The translations under genes were made by a program, and so were the position numbers. From an uncultured candidate division Zixibacteria bacterium (GTDB lineage: Bacteria; Zixibacteria; MSB-5A5; GN15; PGXB01): a DNA stretch of 64,000 nt. The first letter of the stretch is position 1; every line of letters begins with the position of its first letter. The notes beneath the pieces are model-generated. The model was not told the origin of the DNA. It did not search any database and was given only the letters and a program-made list of their open reading frames with translations. The DNA is taken from contig CALAMC010000064.1 of the NCBI GenBank assembly GCA_937925655.1, positions 13,179-77,178 on the forward strand, read 5' to 3'. This document shows positions 54,502 to 63,878 of this stretch, one piece after another.

Positions 54502-55989
54502 ATGAAAAATATCATGGTCGTCGATGACGAAATTTATATCTGCAATATAATACTCGAAGCGCTGGGTGATTTCCGGGACTTCAATGTCCGCAAGTTTTCC
54601 GACCCGGTCGCAGCCCTCGACCATCTGGATAAACACAGCATCGACCTGGTCTTGACCGATCTCGTCATGGGCGATCATTCCGGCGTCGAAATTCTGGAAA
54701 AAGCCCTCGCCAATCATCCCGACTGTATCGTCATTCTCATGACCGGATACCCGACCGTCAAAACGGCCATTTCGGTTCTTAAAAAAGGCGGCTACGATTA
54801 CCTGGTCAAACCGTTCAAATTGGAAGACCTGACCGCAACCATTAAACGGGGCCTCGACCACCAGGAAGTCAGACGCGAAAACGTCGCCTTGCGAAGCCAG
54901 GCGGAACTGCGCAAGATTTCCGAAGCCATGGCCCGTGGCGTCGGTTTCAATACCGTTCTGGAGATGATCAACAAGACCCTGTTGCAGCAGTTGCCCGCGA
55001 CCGCGGCCTCCATCCTTTTATATGATAAAAAACAACACTCCCACCGTCTGAAGTGCATCGGCGGTGAATACGACGACCCCTCCATCGAAGAATTTCTGAA
55101 CGGTCGGGTATCCCATGAACCCGTTCAGCGTAGTCGCGAGGACGTCTATTGCGATAGCTTCGATATCATTAAGAACAATATACCCTGTCGCCGTACTATT
55201 ATCTCGAATCCATTGATTTCCAAACGGGTTTTGCTGGGGCATCTAAACATCGTATACGATCACCCCTTTAAACAGATTACTCCCGGCCAGATGCACCTCA
55301 TTTCGCTTCTGGCCTCCCAGGCCGCGTCGGCGATGGAGTCATCACGATTGATATATAATCTCAAACGCTCCTATCTTCAGACCATCGGCGCCCTGGCCAA
55401 TGCCATCGAAGCCCGTGACAATTACACGGCCGGACATACCGACCGTGTGTTTTATCTCGCCGAAATACTGGCCGAAAAACTGGGCTGGGATAAACGACGT
55501 ATTAATCAACTCAAAACGGGATGCCGCCTTCATGATATCGGCAAAATCGGTATCCCCGACGGCATTCTCAACAAGCCGGGACGACTTGACGACGATGAGC
55601 GCGTGATCATGCAACAGCACCCGATCCGTGGGGCGGCCATTCTGGGACAGGTCCCGTTTTTAAAGCCGATTATTCCATATATCCTGTGCCATCATGAACG
55701 CTTCGACGGAACCGGGTATCCCAATGGCCTGAAAGGGAAGGAGATCCCGATCGAAGGACGATTGCTGGCCGTCGTCGATACCTTCGATGCCATCACGTCC
55801 AACCGACCCTATCGACAGGGCAAGTCGCATGAATTCGCCCTCAAGGAACTTCGTGAACACGCCGGGACGCAGTTTGACCCTGAATTGGTCAAGCTCTTTC
55901 AGAAAGCGTACGAAGAAGGACTTATCAACCGGGCTATCAAAAAAGGCGATGAAGCCGTCAAAATGGCCGTGTCCCCGGTCACAGTCTGA
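54502..55989 (+). CDS. Response regulator with GAF and HD-GYP domains (c-di-GMP phosphodiesterase-like)
   Basis: 495 residues, AGGAGA before the ATG. A REC receiver domain (about 1-118) has its phospho-acceptor at D53 (LTDLVMG), with the Lys in YLVKPFK. A GAF-like domain (about 150-285) follows, then an HD-GYP domain (about 290-470) with HDIGKIGIPD, CHHERFDGTGYPNGLKG and the metal-binding His/Asp set intact, so c-di-GMP hydrolysis is likely. No sensor kinase gene is adjacent, so the input is unknown. Its 3' end overlaps that of the M50 protease gene by 11 nt on the opposite strand. Confidence 0.92.
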   Translation: MKNIMVVDDEIYICNIILEALGDFRDFNVRKFSDPVAALDHLDKHSIDLVLTDLVMGDHSGVEILEKALANHPDCIVILMTGYPTVKTAISVLKKGGYDYLVKPFKLEDLTATIKRGLDHQEVRRENVALRSQAELRKISEAMARGVGFNTVLEMINKTLLQQLPATAASILLYDKKQHSHRLKCIGGEYDDPSIEEFLNGRVSHEPVQRSREDVYCDSFDIIKNNIPCRRTIISNPLISKRVLLGHLNIVYDHPFKQITPGQMHLISLLASQAASAMESSRLIYNLKRSYLQTIGALANAIEARDNYTAGHTDRVFYLAEILAEKLGWDKRRINQLKTGCRLHDIGKIGIPDGILNKPGRLDDDERVIMQQHPIRGAAILGQVPFLKPIIPYILCHHERFDGTGYPNGLKGKEIPIEGRLLAVVDTFDAITSNRPYRQGKSHEFALKELREHAGTQFDPELVKLFQKAYEEGLINRAIKKGDEAVKMAVSPVTV

Positions 55990-57034
55990 ATGGAACCGGC
56001 ACAAAGCACAGTATAAAAATCAAAATCGCCGCCACACCCATAATAGCCGTCGATTCCGGCAACTTCTGCGAATCATCAAGAGTCGGCGGGTGCTTCAATC
56101 CGAATATAAACGTCAGCGCTCCGAACAACCACCAGCCCGGCCACCAGAATCCCAGAACCAGCATAATCGCCAGAAATACATAACTGATGGCATATTGCCG
56201 CCGCCCCACCATGCCATATACGATATGTCCGCCGTCCAGCTGACCCAGCGGCAATAAATTGATGGTCGTGATCAGAAGTCCGACCCATCCTGCCAGCGCC
56301 GCCGCCGGCAGAGCGTAATCATACCCGTCCGGCAACGGGCCGACAATCAGGTTGGCCATGAACTTGATCAGCAGCGAATCACCCAGCGTGAGACCGCCCC
56401 CGGCCGGGATGACCACCGCCTTCTGCAAACCATAGATTAAAACCATGATGGCCATGACAAATCCCGCAATCGGTCCGGCCGCGCCGACTTCGATTAAATC
56501 GCGACGGTTGCCGAACGGCGAACGGGATTTGATTATCGCCCCGAAGGTCCCGACAAAATTGGGCGCGGGGATAAAATATGGTAGCGACATCAGTATCCCG
56601 CGCCGCCTTCCCGCCAGATAATGCCCGAACTCGTGGAAGAGCAATATCAGGATGAGGGCAACCGTGAATTCCAGACGGTCATACAGGAATTCCGCCGACA
56701 TTATATCGGCGAAACTCAACCGGGTATAAAAAAGCGGCGCGAAAAACATAGTCAATAACGTTACCAAAAACAGGATGGCGTTCAACGGGGGGATGCGCCG
56801 ATGCCAGGGTAGTTCCGCGACGCTGATCAAATAGCCCGGCACGTCTTCGCGGGAAGCCGCCTTAAACCCGATCGTCTTGAGCCGACGTCTTAATACCTGA
56901 AAAGCATAGGCCGGGTCCTTTCTGGGTAATACCCGAAAAATCAGGCTGTCACCGTGATGATAAATCGCCCCGACGTCATACAGGTCGATCATGTGATAGT
57001 ATATCGTATGCGATATAGCGTCCGGTTTATTCAT
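55979..57034 (-). CDS. M50-family site-2 membrane metalloprotease
   Basis: 351 residues. Several membrane helices (from about residue 86 onward) contain the zinc motif HEFGH (H134, E135, H138) in a helix and the third ligand Asp in LPLGQLDGGHIVYG. The N-terminal ~80 residues are cytosolic. This family cuts transmembrane segments of other proteins; here the length and lack of a PDZ domain resemble the FtsH-independent S2P subgroup that includes plant EGY-like enzymes (motif-based view). Substrate unknown. It converges with the HD-GYP gene. Confidence 0.9.
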   Translation of the reverse strand: MNKPDAISHTIYYHMIDLYDVGAIYHHGDSLIFRVLPRKDPAYAFQVLRRRLKTIGFKAASREDVPGYLISVAELPWHRRIPPLNAILFLVTLLTMFFAPLFYTRLSFADIMSAEFLYDRLEFTVALILILLFHEFGHYLAGRRRGILMSLPYFIPAPNFVGTFGAIIKSRSPFGNRRDLIEVGAAGPIAGFVMAIMVLIYGLQKAVVIPAGGGLTLGDSLLIKFMANLIVGPLPDGYDYALPAAALAGWVGLLITTINLLPLGQLDGGHIVYGMVGRRQYAISYVFLAIMLVLGFWWPGWWLFGALTFIFGLKHPPTLDDSQKLPESTAIMGVAAILIFILCFVPVPFRL

Positions 57035-57133
57035 ATATCCTGCGGCTGCTTTCGGTTCCGGTCCTTGGTTTTATAACACCTTAAAAATACTCCGGTTCAT
57101 TGCCGCCGGGCAAGAGTATTCCGATTCGAAACC

Positions 57134-57167
57134 AAAAAAAAGGAGCAAGGTCAAAAGACCTTGCTCC
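57134..57167 (-). terminator. Strong intrinsic terminator after the 1686-residue protein gene
   Basis: GGAGCAAGGTC and GACCTTGCTCC form a perfect 11-bp stem (57142-57152, 57157-57167) with a four-base loop; on the minus strand eight T residues follow (A run at 57134-57141). Confidence 0.93.
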
Positions 57168-57192
57168 AAAACGATCTATCAGCAAAGGCTGA

Positions 57193-60100
57193 TTAGATTT
57201 CCCAAGCACCAAGCGGATCCGCACCACCATTAAAGTAATAATTAATGAGGTACGTCACGTCAGCGGCGGTATAGGAACCGTCGGCATTGACATCACCGGT
57301 GTACTTGAACGGATACGGACCATTATTATTGATCGGATCCAGGACAAAGTTCGCCAGATAGACAATGTCAACCAGGTTGATCTTACCGTCGTCGTTGACG
57401 TCACCGCGACCGAAGCCGGCCCACTTGTTGGCCATATCGGCCAGTTCGAAGTAATTCGACGGATCGGACGCATCGGCTGTTACGAGGCCAAAATTGGCGA
57501 AACAGACGATGGTCGAATCAGCCGTTCCGGCCCAGGCCGGCAGGTTCGCCTTCTGCAGCGTGAAGAAGGATTCACGGTCCGTGGACGACGAAACGCACGG
57601 CAGAATGCCGGGCTGATGAATTACTTGATACTTCCACAGTGGGTTGGACATCCAGTTATACGCGGAATCCAGCCAGATATGCGAATCATTCCAGAATCCG
57701 CCCGGCCTTCCGTCAAGACCCCTGGCGTTGATCAGCGGCTCATAGCAGCCACCGAACGGGATCTTCACCATACCGAAGGCACGAACCGGAGTGGCACAGT
57801 CATAGGACCAGGCCACGGAATGAGCCTTGTTGTATCCGGTAACGTTGTTGTGGTTATCCGGACCAACGTCGTAGTCGATGAAGGCACCGACATACATATC
57901 GTTGACAGCCTGTCCATAGCGGGAGTAAACGGCGTATCTGTAGATAACGAAGTTATCGAGAACACCGCTGTTATCGGCGGTATAAGCACCGATTACTTTA
58001 CCGCAGGCTTTGAAGCCCATGGTCAGGGTGTCGTCATACGGCGGCGATTCACCGTATGCATCATGCCAATCCCAGTTCCAGCGACGCGGAGAGAGCAGGG
58101 TATCATAGAAGTTCTGGACGGAGTCCACGAACGCGATGGTCGCGACTTCACCGTACAGAGGTTCATAGGTATTACCCTGGTCAAGCGAAATGTAGCCGAG
58201 AAGCGCATTGGTTTCGAGGCCGATTTCGCACTGGGCCGTGGCGCAGTTGACGTCGGCCAGGAGGGTATTCCACTCCCAGTCGGCTCCGCTCCAGTTATCG
58301 GAATGGAAAGCCAGCCGATATTTGGCATTGCCGAACATAATGCCGGCCTGCCAGAATTCACCGGGATAGCCATCGACGTCGAACTCGTTCACGTCGCCGT
58401 CGGCCAGTTTACCGGAATTGTAAACGCGTGTGAAGTTCAAATCGCCGGTGGCGCCGAACTCGAGCGTTTCAACATCATACAAACAACCGCCGACAACCGT
58501 CAGCTCGACCGCCGGAATGAGATAGTTGGTACTATTGTTCATGTAGGCGCTGTCGAGGAAGTAGTCGGGGTCATCCGAATTGATAAAGGCATAGAACACG
58601 TGAGCGCCGCGGGTAATGATCGAAGCGTTCACATCCAGCACGATATCAACCGGCGGGGCGCCCGGATTCACGATAGTATTGGGCGTCGGAGAAACAATGG
58701 CGTTCAAGAACGCCGGCGGGGCATACGAGGCTCTGCTGCTCGAGGAGCGCATATTCTCGATGGCCACATCGGCGCCGAGTTGAGCTATGTCTCTGACAAG
58801 CTCTTCGGCCTTGTTCGTCATCTTGGCCAGATACTTCTCGGAGTGACCGATACGGTCTTCTCCGACCGTGAAGGACGCAACCGGAGGAACCGTGCCGTTG
58901 GTGTTCTCGTCAATCGTTACGTTGAAAATGGTCAGCGGAGCGCAACCATTGTTTTCGAAGATGTCCGCGAAAGTGATGATTTCGCTCGTGCCGCCGCCGA
59001 ATTCAACCGGAACGTTGACCTTGTAGTTGAGGATGTTCAAGCGCTGACGATCGGTCTGATTGGTGAGACAGAACATCTTCCATCCCCAGACAACCAGGAC
59101 ATGACCGTCATCCATGACCGGAGCCGTGCGGTGAGCACGATTCTGACCAAGCGCAAAACGACGATGCCACAATTGCGTGCCGTCATCGGCGTTGAAGACG
59201 TTCAGATAGTCTTCACGCATCTGCGCGATATAGAAATCGGCCACACCGGGCTCGCAGGTGAGCATGCCGTCCATCAACCAGTTGTGGGCAAAGCCACCGT
59301 CGGCCGCGCTGTATGAACCCGGATTGGTCAGGGTGTTGGCCCAGGCGATGACACCGGAGTTCTTGATGTACGCGATCGGACCGCGTCTCTGACCGGAGGT
59401 CGTCCACGGGCACCAGCCCTGGAAAATAACCTTGCTGGCATCAATGGCCGGAGTCGCGAAAGCGGAGCCCAGACCACCGTTGGACAGCTGAACCCAGTCA
59501 ACAAAGCCGTCGGCGGCATTGATACGATACATGACGCCGCCGTCCTGAACCGGGGTAGTATTGCTCGCCGGATTGTAGGACGAAACGACATACAGTTTGC
59601 CGGCAGTCGCGTCATAGCTCATACCGGCCAGGAAACCTTCCGTGCCCGGATAGTCTTTGGCCGGAACAACCGTTCCGCCCAGAAGACCACCGTTGACCGT
59701 GGAAAGCGACCAGACCAGCGATCCGTCGGACGGATCATAGGCCTTGACATCACCGTTGGTGACGTTTTCATCGTGTCCGACAAAAACCAAATCACCGTCG
59801 GTAACTGCCGTGAAGGTGACGTTGCCGCCAACGTTGATCGGGCCCCAGATGGAGGCGCCGGTCAGGGCGTTACAGGCGTACATGTCGCCGCCGTCACCCC
59901 AGTAAATCAGGTAAGGCACGCCGGAAACATCCACGAAGCAATGTTGACCATAGGTGAAGGTGTTCATGCCGTGGACGTCGTACTTGCGTGACCAAACCGT
60001 ATCGAGAGTGTTAATATTGAACGCAGAGAAGGCACGGGCGCCGGCACCGGCAACATAGACCAGCGTCTGATCCATGCCGTAATCGGCCCAGTTCTTGACC

Positions 60101-62253
60101 GACGGGGTCGAGAACATACCCGAAGCCAGAACGAAGCTGCCGAAATCGGTGGCCAGCTTCTGGTTCATCTGGGTTCCCGTGTTGAGATTGATGGTCACAA
60201 GTCTGTCGCCGAAGAGGGCTACAACAGTATCTTTCCAGATCACAGGGGAACCATAGACCATCGTCTGGACCGTATTATACTGCCAGGCTTTGGTCAGGTT
60301 GCACTGGGCATCGCCAATGCTGTTCAGGGAATGGTTCGTGCGGAAATCATCATGAGCCTTGACCGGCCAGTCTTCACCGCCCGTACAGGCTATTTCCGCA
60401 ATCGGGACGCAGCACACGTCGATATCGATCAGAGTATTCCAATCCCAGGGCCACGCTTCCCAAACGTATTCCCAGTCGCCCAGCCAGTTTTCAGCCGTGC
60501 GACTCAACGGGGCGGTACCGACCGCATCGGACAAGACCAGAATACCGTGAAGAGTATCCGGAGCCTGCGATTCGATGCCGCACCAGACGTCCGCGTCAAA
60601 ACGGATATTCTGGTCATGGAAACTTCGAGCGTTCCACACATAATATCCGCAAACGGCATAGTAATCGGCGGGCGTCAGGTCGATGGAACCCAGGAGATTT
60701 CCGGGGAGACCATCGCGTCCGGTGTTGTCGAATACCTGGAGCTGGGAATTGTACGTGTACAGATCCCACGGAGCAGCACAGCGGGCCGGATGCCAGTAGA
60801 GAGCATAATACATGGTCTCCAGACGGCAGCCTTCGCCGAACGGCGTGAACCGCACCGCCTGCGCATAATCGCCGTAGCGATCGGGCAGATACCAGAAATT
60901 GGCAATACCGGTGTAGTAAGAAATATTCTGGCATTCCGAAAATTCATCTTTGCAGATGTCGGCATAAATCCAGAAGTTGACATCGGCGCCCCAGGCTTCG
61001 AGAATCGAACCCCAGGCATAGCCGTCGAGCGGATCCCCGGTGGGCAACCAGAGAACACTGCTGCGGCCGACGCCGCAAACCGAACCGTCATCGGACAGGG
61101 CCGCCAGAACGCCGCCCGAAGCGTCGTTCACCGACCAGCCGATGTGGAAGTCGCCGGTAACGATGACGCTAAGACCCGTAACCGAGTTATAGCCGCTCGT
61201 GGCCGGCCAGAACTGCAGGCTGGCAAACGGAATGGTGGTCGTGTACAGGACATTCGTCGTGTCCGGGAAACCACCCGCGTCGCCCCAGACGAAAACGTCC
61301 AGGTCGGGCGTGCCAACCGGCTCAAAATAACCCGCATAACTGAAGAGAGCGATACCGAACTCGGTCAAGGTATCCAAACCGCCACCCGCGGTGAAGCGCT
61401 GGCTGTAGTAATCCTCGGACCAGGCATTCGGCTGTTCCCACCAGTAAACATACGGGGTCGCACAGTCCCATTCTTGTGTGTAACAACTGGAATAAGGAAT
61501 GCGGTCGCAGCAAACTTCCGACATGAACGAATAGGCTCTGTTGCTGGAGAAAGTGTACCAGCCCAGATAGCCGGCGGCACCGTCGGCATACCAGGCATGG
61601 CGATTGTCGCCCAACCCGACGTCGGTGATCAAAATCGCGATTTGATCGCCGGGGGCACTGGGGACAGCACGGAGTCCGATATAGAACTCTTCACCATCAA
61701 CAAACGTCAAGCCCAAAGCACGCATGTCGACATCATGCCAGCCATAGCCGGTAGCCTGGATTTCCGCCCACGGTATATAAATCGAATCCAGAGGAGTCAG
61801 ATTCTCGTCATATACACACATGTAGGCGTTAGGCGTCCCAACATGAGCCGGGCCATAAAACAGGACCGATGCCGTCACCAGAGTGCAGGTGTAACCCTCT
61901 GTAGGCGTCATACGAAAAACATAGGTCCGCAAATCGTATGTCGCAACCGGGAAAAGCGTGTAAAACGCAAAATCCTGGTTATAAAACAGCGGGTCGCAGA
62001 AGTAGTCTGGAGGAAGAACAGCTGTCGGCGTAATCGCATAAGCAATATCCGGACGACTGAAAGCATGCACCGGCTGATTGGCAACCTTTAGGCTCAACTG
62101 CTGGAACTTCGGATTCGTTGCATTGATCCTCTCGTACCGTTGTTGATCCTGGCCAAGAACCTTAATCGTTTCGGAAGTAAAAGCCGCACTTGCAAGGGTC
62201 AGCAATAACCCCAATGTAAGTACCGCAATTGTCAGCTTTTTGTTAAGCAACAT
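57193..62253 (-). CDS. Giant secreted protein with PQQ-like propeller and dockerin repeats
   Basis: 1686 residues. A signal peptide (about 1-25) leads into a long beta-rich N-terminal part (about 30-620) with many Trp, Tyr and Cys residues and repeated CCDR/CCVP-type segments. About 640-1000 resembles a PQQ-binding-like beta-propeller (GDRLVTINLNTG, ACNALTGASIWGPINVGG, NAADGFVDWVQLSNGG, NADDGTQLWHRRF). A further beta region follows to about 1590. Two dockerin-type calcium loops end the protein (GDVNDDGKINLVDIVYLANF and GDVNADGSYTAADVTYLINY). The ATG has a strong AAGGAGGAAATAA site. Likely an abundant cell-surface or secreted structural/binding protein. No enzyme site was recognised. Confidence 0.87.
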   Translation of the reverse strand: MLLNKKLTIAVLTLGLLLTLASAAFTSETIKVLGQDQQRYERINATNPKFQQLSLKVANQPVHAFSRPDIAYAITPTAVLPPDYFCDPLFYNQDFAFYTLFPVATYDLRTYVFRMTPTEGYTCTLVTASVLFYGPAHVGTPNAYMCVYDENLTPLDSIYIPWAEIQATGYGWHDVDMRALGLTFVDGEEFYIGLRAVPSAPGDQIAILITDVGLGDNRHAWYADGAAGYLGWYTFSSNRAYSFMSEVCCDRIPYSSCYTQEWDCATPYVYWWEQPNAWSEDYYSQRFTAGGGLDTLTEFGIALFSYAGYFEPVGTPDLDVFVWGDAGGFPDTTNVLYTTTIPFASLQFWPATSGYNSVTGLSVIVTGDFHIGWSVNDASGGVLAALSDDGSVCGVGRSSVLWLPTGDPLDGYAWGSILEAWGADVNFWIYADICKDEFSECQNISYYTGIANFWYLPDRYGDYAQAVRFTPFGEGCRLETMYYALYWHPARCAAPWDLYTYNSQLQVFDNTGRDGLPGNLLGSIDLTPADYYAVCGYYVWNARSFHDQNIRFDADVWCGIESQAPDTLHGILVLSDAVGTAPLSRTAENWLGDWEYVWEAWPWDWNTLIDIDVCCVPIAEIACTGGEDWPVKAHDDFRTNHSLNSIGDAQCNLTKAWQYNTVQTMVYGSPVIWKDTVVALFGDRLVTINLNTGTQMNQKLATDFGSFVLASGMFSTPSVKNWADYGMDQTLVYVAGAGARAFSAFNINTLDTVWSRKYDVHGMNTFTYGQHCFVDVSGVPYLIYWGDGGDMYACNALTGASIWGPINVGGNVTFTAVTDGDLVFVGHDENVTNGDVKAYDPSDGSLVWSLSTVNGGLLGGTVVPAKDYPGTEGFLAGMSYDATAGKLYVVSSYNPASNTTPVQDGGVMYRINAADGFVDWVQLSNGGLGSAFATPAIDASKVIFQGWCPWTTSGQRRGPIAYIKNSGVIAWANTLTNPGSYSAADGGFAHNWLMDGMLTCEPGVADFYIAQMREDYLNVFNADDGTQLWHRRFALGQNRAHRTAPVMDDGHVLVVWGWKMFCLTNQTDRQRLNILNYKVNVPVEFGGGTSEIITFADIFENNGCAPLTIFNVTIDENTNGTVPPVASFTVGEDRIGHSEKYLAKMTNKAEELVRDIAQLGADVAIENMRSSSSRASYAPPAFLNAIVSPTPNTIVNPGAPPVDIVLDVNASIITRGAHVFYAFINSDDPDYFLDSAYMNNSTNYLIPAVELTVVGGCLYDVETLEFGATGDLNFTRVYNSGKLADGDVNEFDVDGYPGEFWQAGIMFGNAKYRLAFHSDNWSGADWEWNTLLADVNCATAQCEIGLETNALLGYISLDQGNTYEPLYGEVATIAFVDSVQNFYDTLLSPRRWNWDWHDAYGESPPYDDTLTMGFKACGKVIGAYTADNSGVLDNFVIYRYAVYSRYGQAVNDMYVGAFIDYDVGPDNHNNVTGYNKAHSVAWSYDCATPVRAFGMVKIPFGGCYEPLINARGLDGRPGGFWNDSHIWLDSAYNWMSNPLWKYQVIHQPGILPCVSSSTDRESFFTLQKANLPAWAGTADSTIVCFANFGLVTADASDPSNYFELADMANKWAGFGRGDVNDDGKINLVDIVYLANFVLDPINNNGPYPFKYTGDVNADGSYTAADVTYLINYYFNGGADPLGAWEI

Positions 62254-63063
62254 TTATTTCCTCCTTAAAATTAGGAATACTGCTCCACATATTAACCAAA
62301 ATCTGAAAAAAGGCCAAACCAAGCTGATATCCTTCTTTTCGGCAAAAATCGCAAAATCTTTGCCCGCTGACGATATCGGTTATGGTTATGCGGCGTTTCT
62401 TCATAGCTCACTTCTGTCCAGGGATTTGTGAGTATTAACTTTGGTCAATAGTTTCAAAATCATTCCTATGGAGTAAGGAGTCAAATCCGAAAATTGGATT
62501 ATTGGGATTTAACCCCGAAATGTTGTGTTGATCAAACTTCTGTAAACTCCAATTATATAGCCCTTTGATATCTAAAAAAGTTTCACCTCCTAAAAGCACT
62601 TGCTTATGAGTTACGTTAAACATTGACATATCCAGAAATGAGGTGACTCAATTCGACTGTCGCCGGAAACCTCAATCCGCCAGAGATTTTACTTCCAATA
62701 ACGACCGGTTATAAAGAGATAAAATTCATTAACGAATTAAAGGGAACCCCGGTGGACGGGATTTTATTCCTTTAACAATTCGAACCGTGCAAAAGAGGTA
62801 ATTAATTTTGGTAACAGTCGCAACCGCTCATTTGTGGCTCTCGAGCAGCAACAACCGATTACACACGCTCGATTCTAAAATAGTTTTTAATCAATTTTTG
62901 TCAAGCAAAAAATGGGAAATATTTTCCCGACAACTTCTCCCAATACCATAATTTCTCGCGTAACCCGCTGTTTGCCAATATATTGCCTTTAAATGGGCCC
63001 GCCCGGACAATAAATCATTGCCAGCAATATCAACTTGACCTATCTTGCCGACGAGATAATACT
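62254..63063. other. Long non-coding region between the giant secreted protein and the thermonuclease gene
   Basis: About 810 bases of divergent spacer, AT-rich, without a convincing gene (an open minus frame at 62435-62629 has no ribosome binding site). A hairpin-prone part lies at 62733-62782 (CGAATTAAAGG with CCTTTAAC-AATTCG around a GC-rich loop). Leader sequence of the giant protein gene on the minus strand includes GGCAAA...TTTGCC hairpin potential near 62338-62361. I see no known riboswitch in either strand. Confidence 0.4.
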
Positions 63064-63702
63064 ATGAGAATCCCGAAAAAACGATACCTGATTCTTGTCT
63101 TCATCCTCCTGCTTCTGCTCATCCGCTTTGTCGACGAAATCGACCATGACACTTTCCCCGCCGACCGCTTTACCGTCACCGCCGTGCTCGACGGTGACAC
63201 TATCGAAATCACCGGCGGCGATAAAATCCGCCTGCTGGCCATCGACTGCCCCGAACAGGGTGACCTCTACTATGACTCCGCCACCGCCTATCTGGCCGAA
63301 CTTGTCATGGGCAAGACTATCGAAGTGGATTATTCTCACCGCCGCCGCGATGGTTATGGCCGGATTCTGGGGTATATTTATCTTGATTCCGTTTTTGTCA
63401 ACGCCGCCATACTCGAACAGGGGCTGGGACATATTTATCTTTTCGACGACAATCTCGGCGATAAAGATAAAATCGAACTTCTGCTCGACGCCCAAAACCG
63501 GGCTATGACATCGGGCCGGGGCGTCTGGTCGATGCCGCGCCAGCCGGAACCATATTATCTTGCTAAAAAGGGGAGCTTCCGTTTCCACCGGCCCCATTGC
63601 GCCTCGGTCAAAAACGCCGACTGGGGCGATTTGATTCGTTTCGAAACCCGCGAGCAGGCCTTCCGCGAAGGCTACAGCCCCTGCCGCAACTGCCGCCCCT
63701 AA
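63064..63702 (+). CDS. Membrane-anchored thermonuclease (staphylococcal nuclease family)
   Basis: 212 residues from ATG 63064; frame open further upstream but the membrane anchor (RYLILVFILLLLLIRFV) begins here. The SNase core has VLDGDTIEI, IRLLAIDCPEQGD and the following YDSATAYLAELVMGKTIEV region, then RDGYGRILGYIYLDSVFVNAAILEQGL. These include the Asp-Arg-Glu type active-site positions of the family. A short C-terminal region with HRPHC and GYSPCRNCRP resembles a metal-binding knuckle found at the end of many such nucleases. It would cut DNA or RNA outside the cytoplasm, calcium-dependent as in the family. Ribosome binding site weak (GACGAGA). Confidence 0.87.
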   Translation: MRIPKKRYLILVFILLLLLIRFVDEIDHDTFPADRFTVTAVLDGDTIEITGGDKIRLLAIDCPEQGDLYYDSATAYLAELVMGKTIEVDYSHRRRDGYGRILGYIYLDSVFVNAAILEQGLGHIYLFDDNLGDKDKIELLLDAQNRAMTSGRGVWSMPRQPEPYYLAKKGSFRFHRPHCASVKNADWGDLIRFETREQAFREGYSPCRNCRP

Positions 63703-63720
63703 AACCGCCATAGAGTTGTG

Positions 63721-63745
63721 CCCGGTCCCGACTGTCGGGACCGGG
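63721..63745 (+). terminator. GC-rich hairpin after the thermonuclease gene
   Basis: CCCGGTCCCGA and TCGGGACCGGG form a perfect 11-bp stem with a CTG loop, 18 nt after the thermonuclease stop. Only TCTTC follows, so termination may be weak or Rho-assisted. The stem core GTCCCGA/TCGGGAC is shared with the terminators at 33211 and 36785. Confidence 0.55.
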
Positions 63746-63854
63746 TCTTCGCCGGGTACCCCACCTCGGCGCCTGGCCGCCAAGAACAACGACATTGTGG
63801 GCGTCCACATCTGCCCCAAACCCGGTGTGCCCACATGCCCCGGCCGCCCGAAGG

Positions 63855-63878
63855 TCCTGAATCTTATGAAGGATCAGC
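63855..63878. repeat. 24-nt segment similar to 28622-28644
   Basis: TCCTGAATCTTATGAAGGAT then CAGC, against TCCTGATTCTTAGAAGGATC then TGC. Both have an imperfect TCCT...AGGA dyad in non-coding DNA. Confidence 0.4.

Noticed and set aside
57616..59316. 566-codon plus-strand frame opposite the giant secreted protein
   Set aside because: The minus-strand frame has signal peptide, propeller and dockerin motifs plus a terminator; the plus frame has none.
60331..62091. 586-codon plus-strand frame opposite the giant secreted protein
   Set aside because: Same reason: shadow of a strongly supported gene, no ribosome binding site.
62254..62450. c-di-GMP (GEMM) riboswitch in the leader of the giant secreted protein
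   Set aside because: GGCAAA- and GCAAA-like words are present, but the conserved GEMM core order and tetraloop-receptor parts do not line up.
62435..62629. 64-codon minus-strand frame in the long gap
   Set aside because: No ribosome binding site before its ATG; an AGGAGGT word lies inside it but leads to no start codon.
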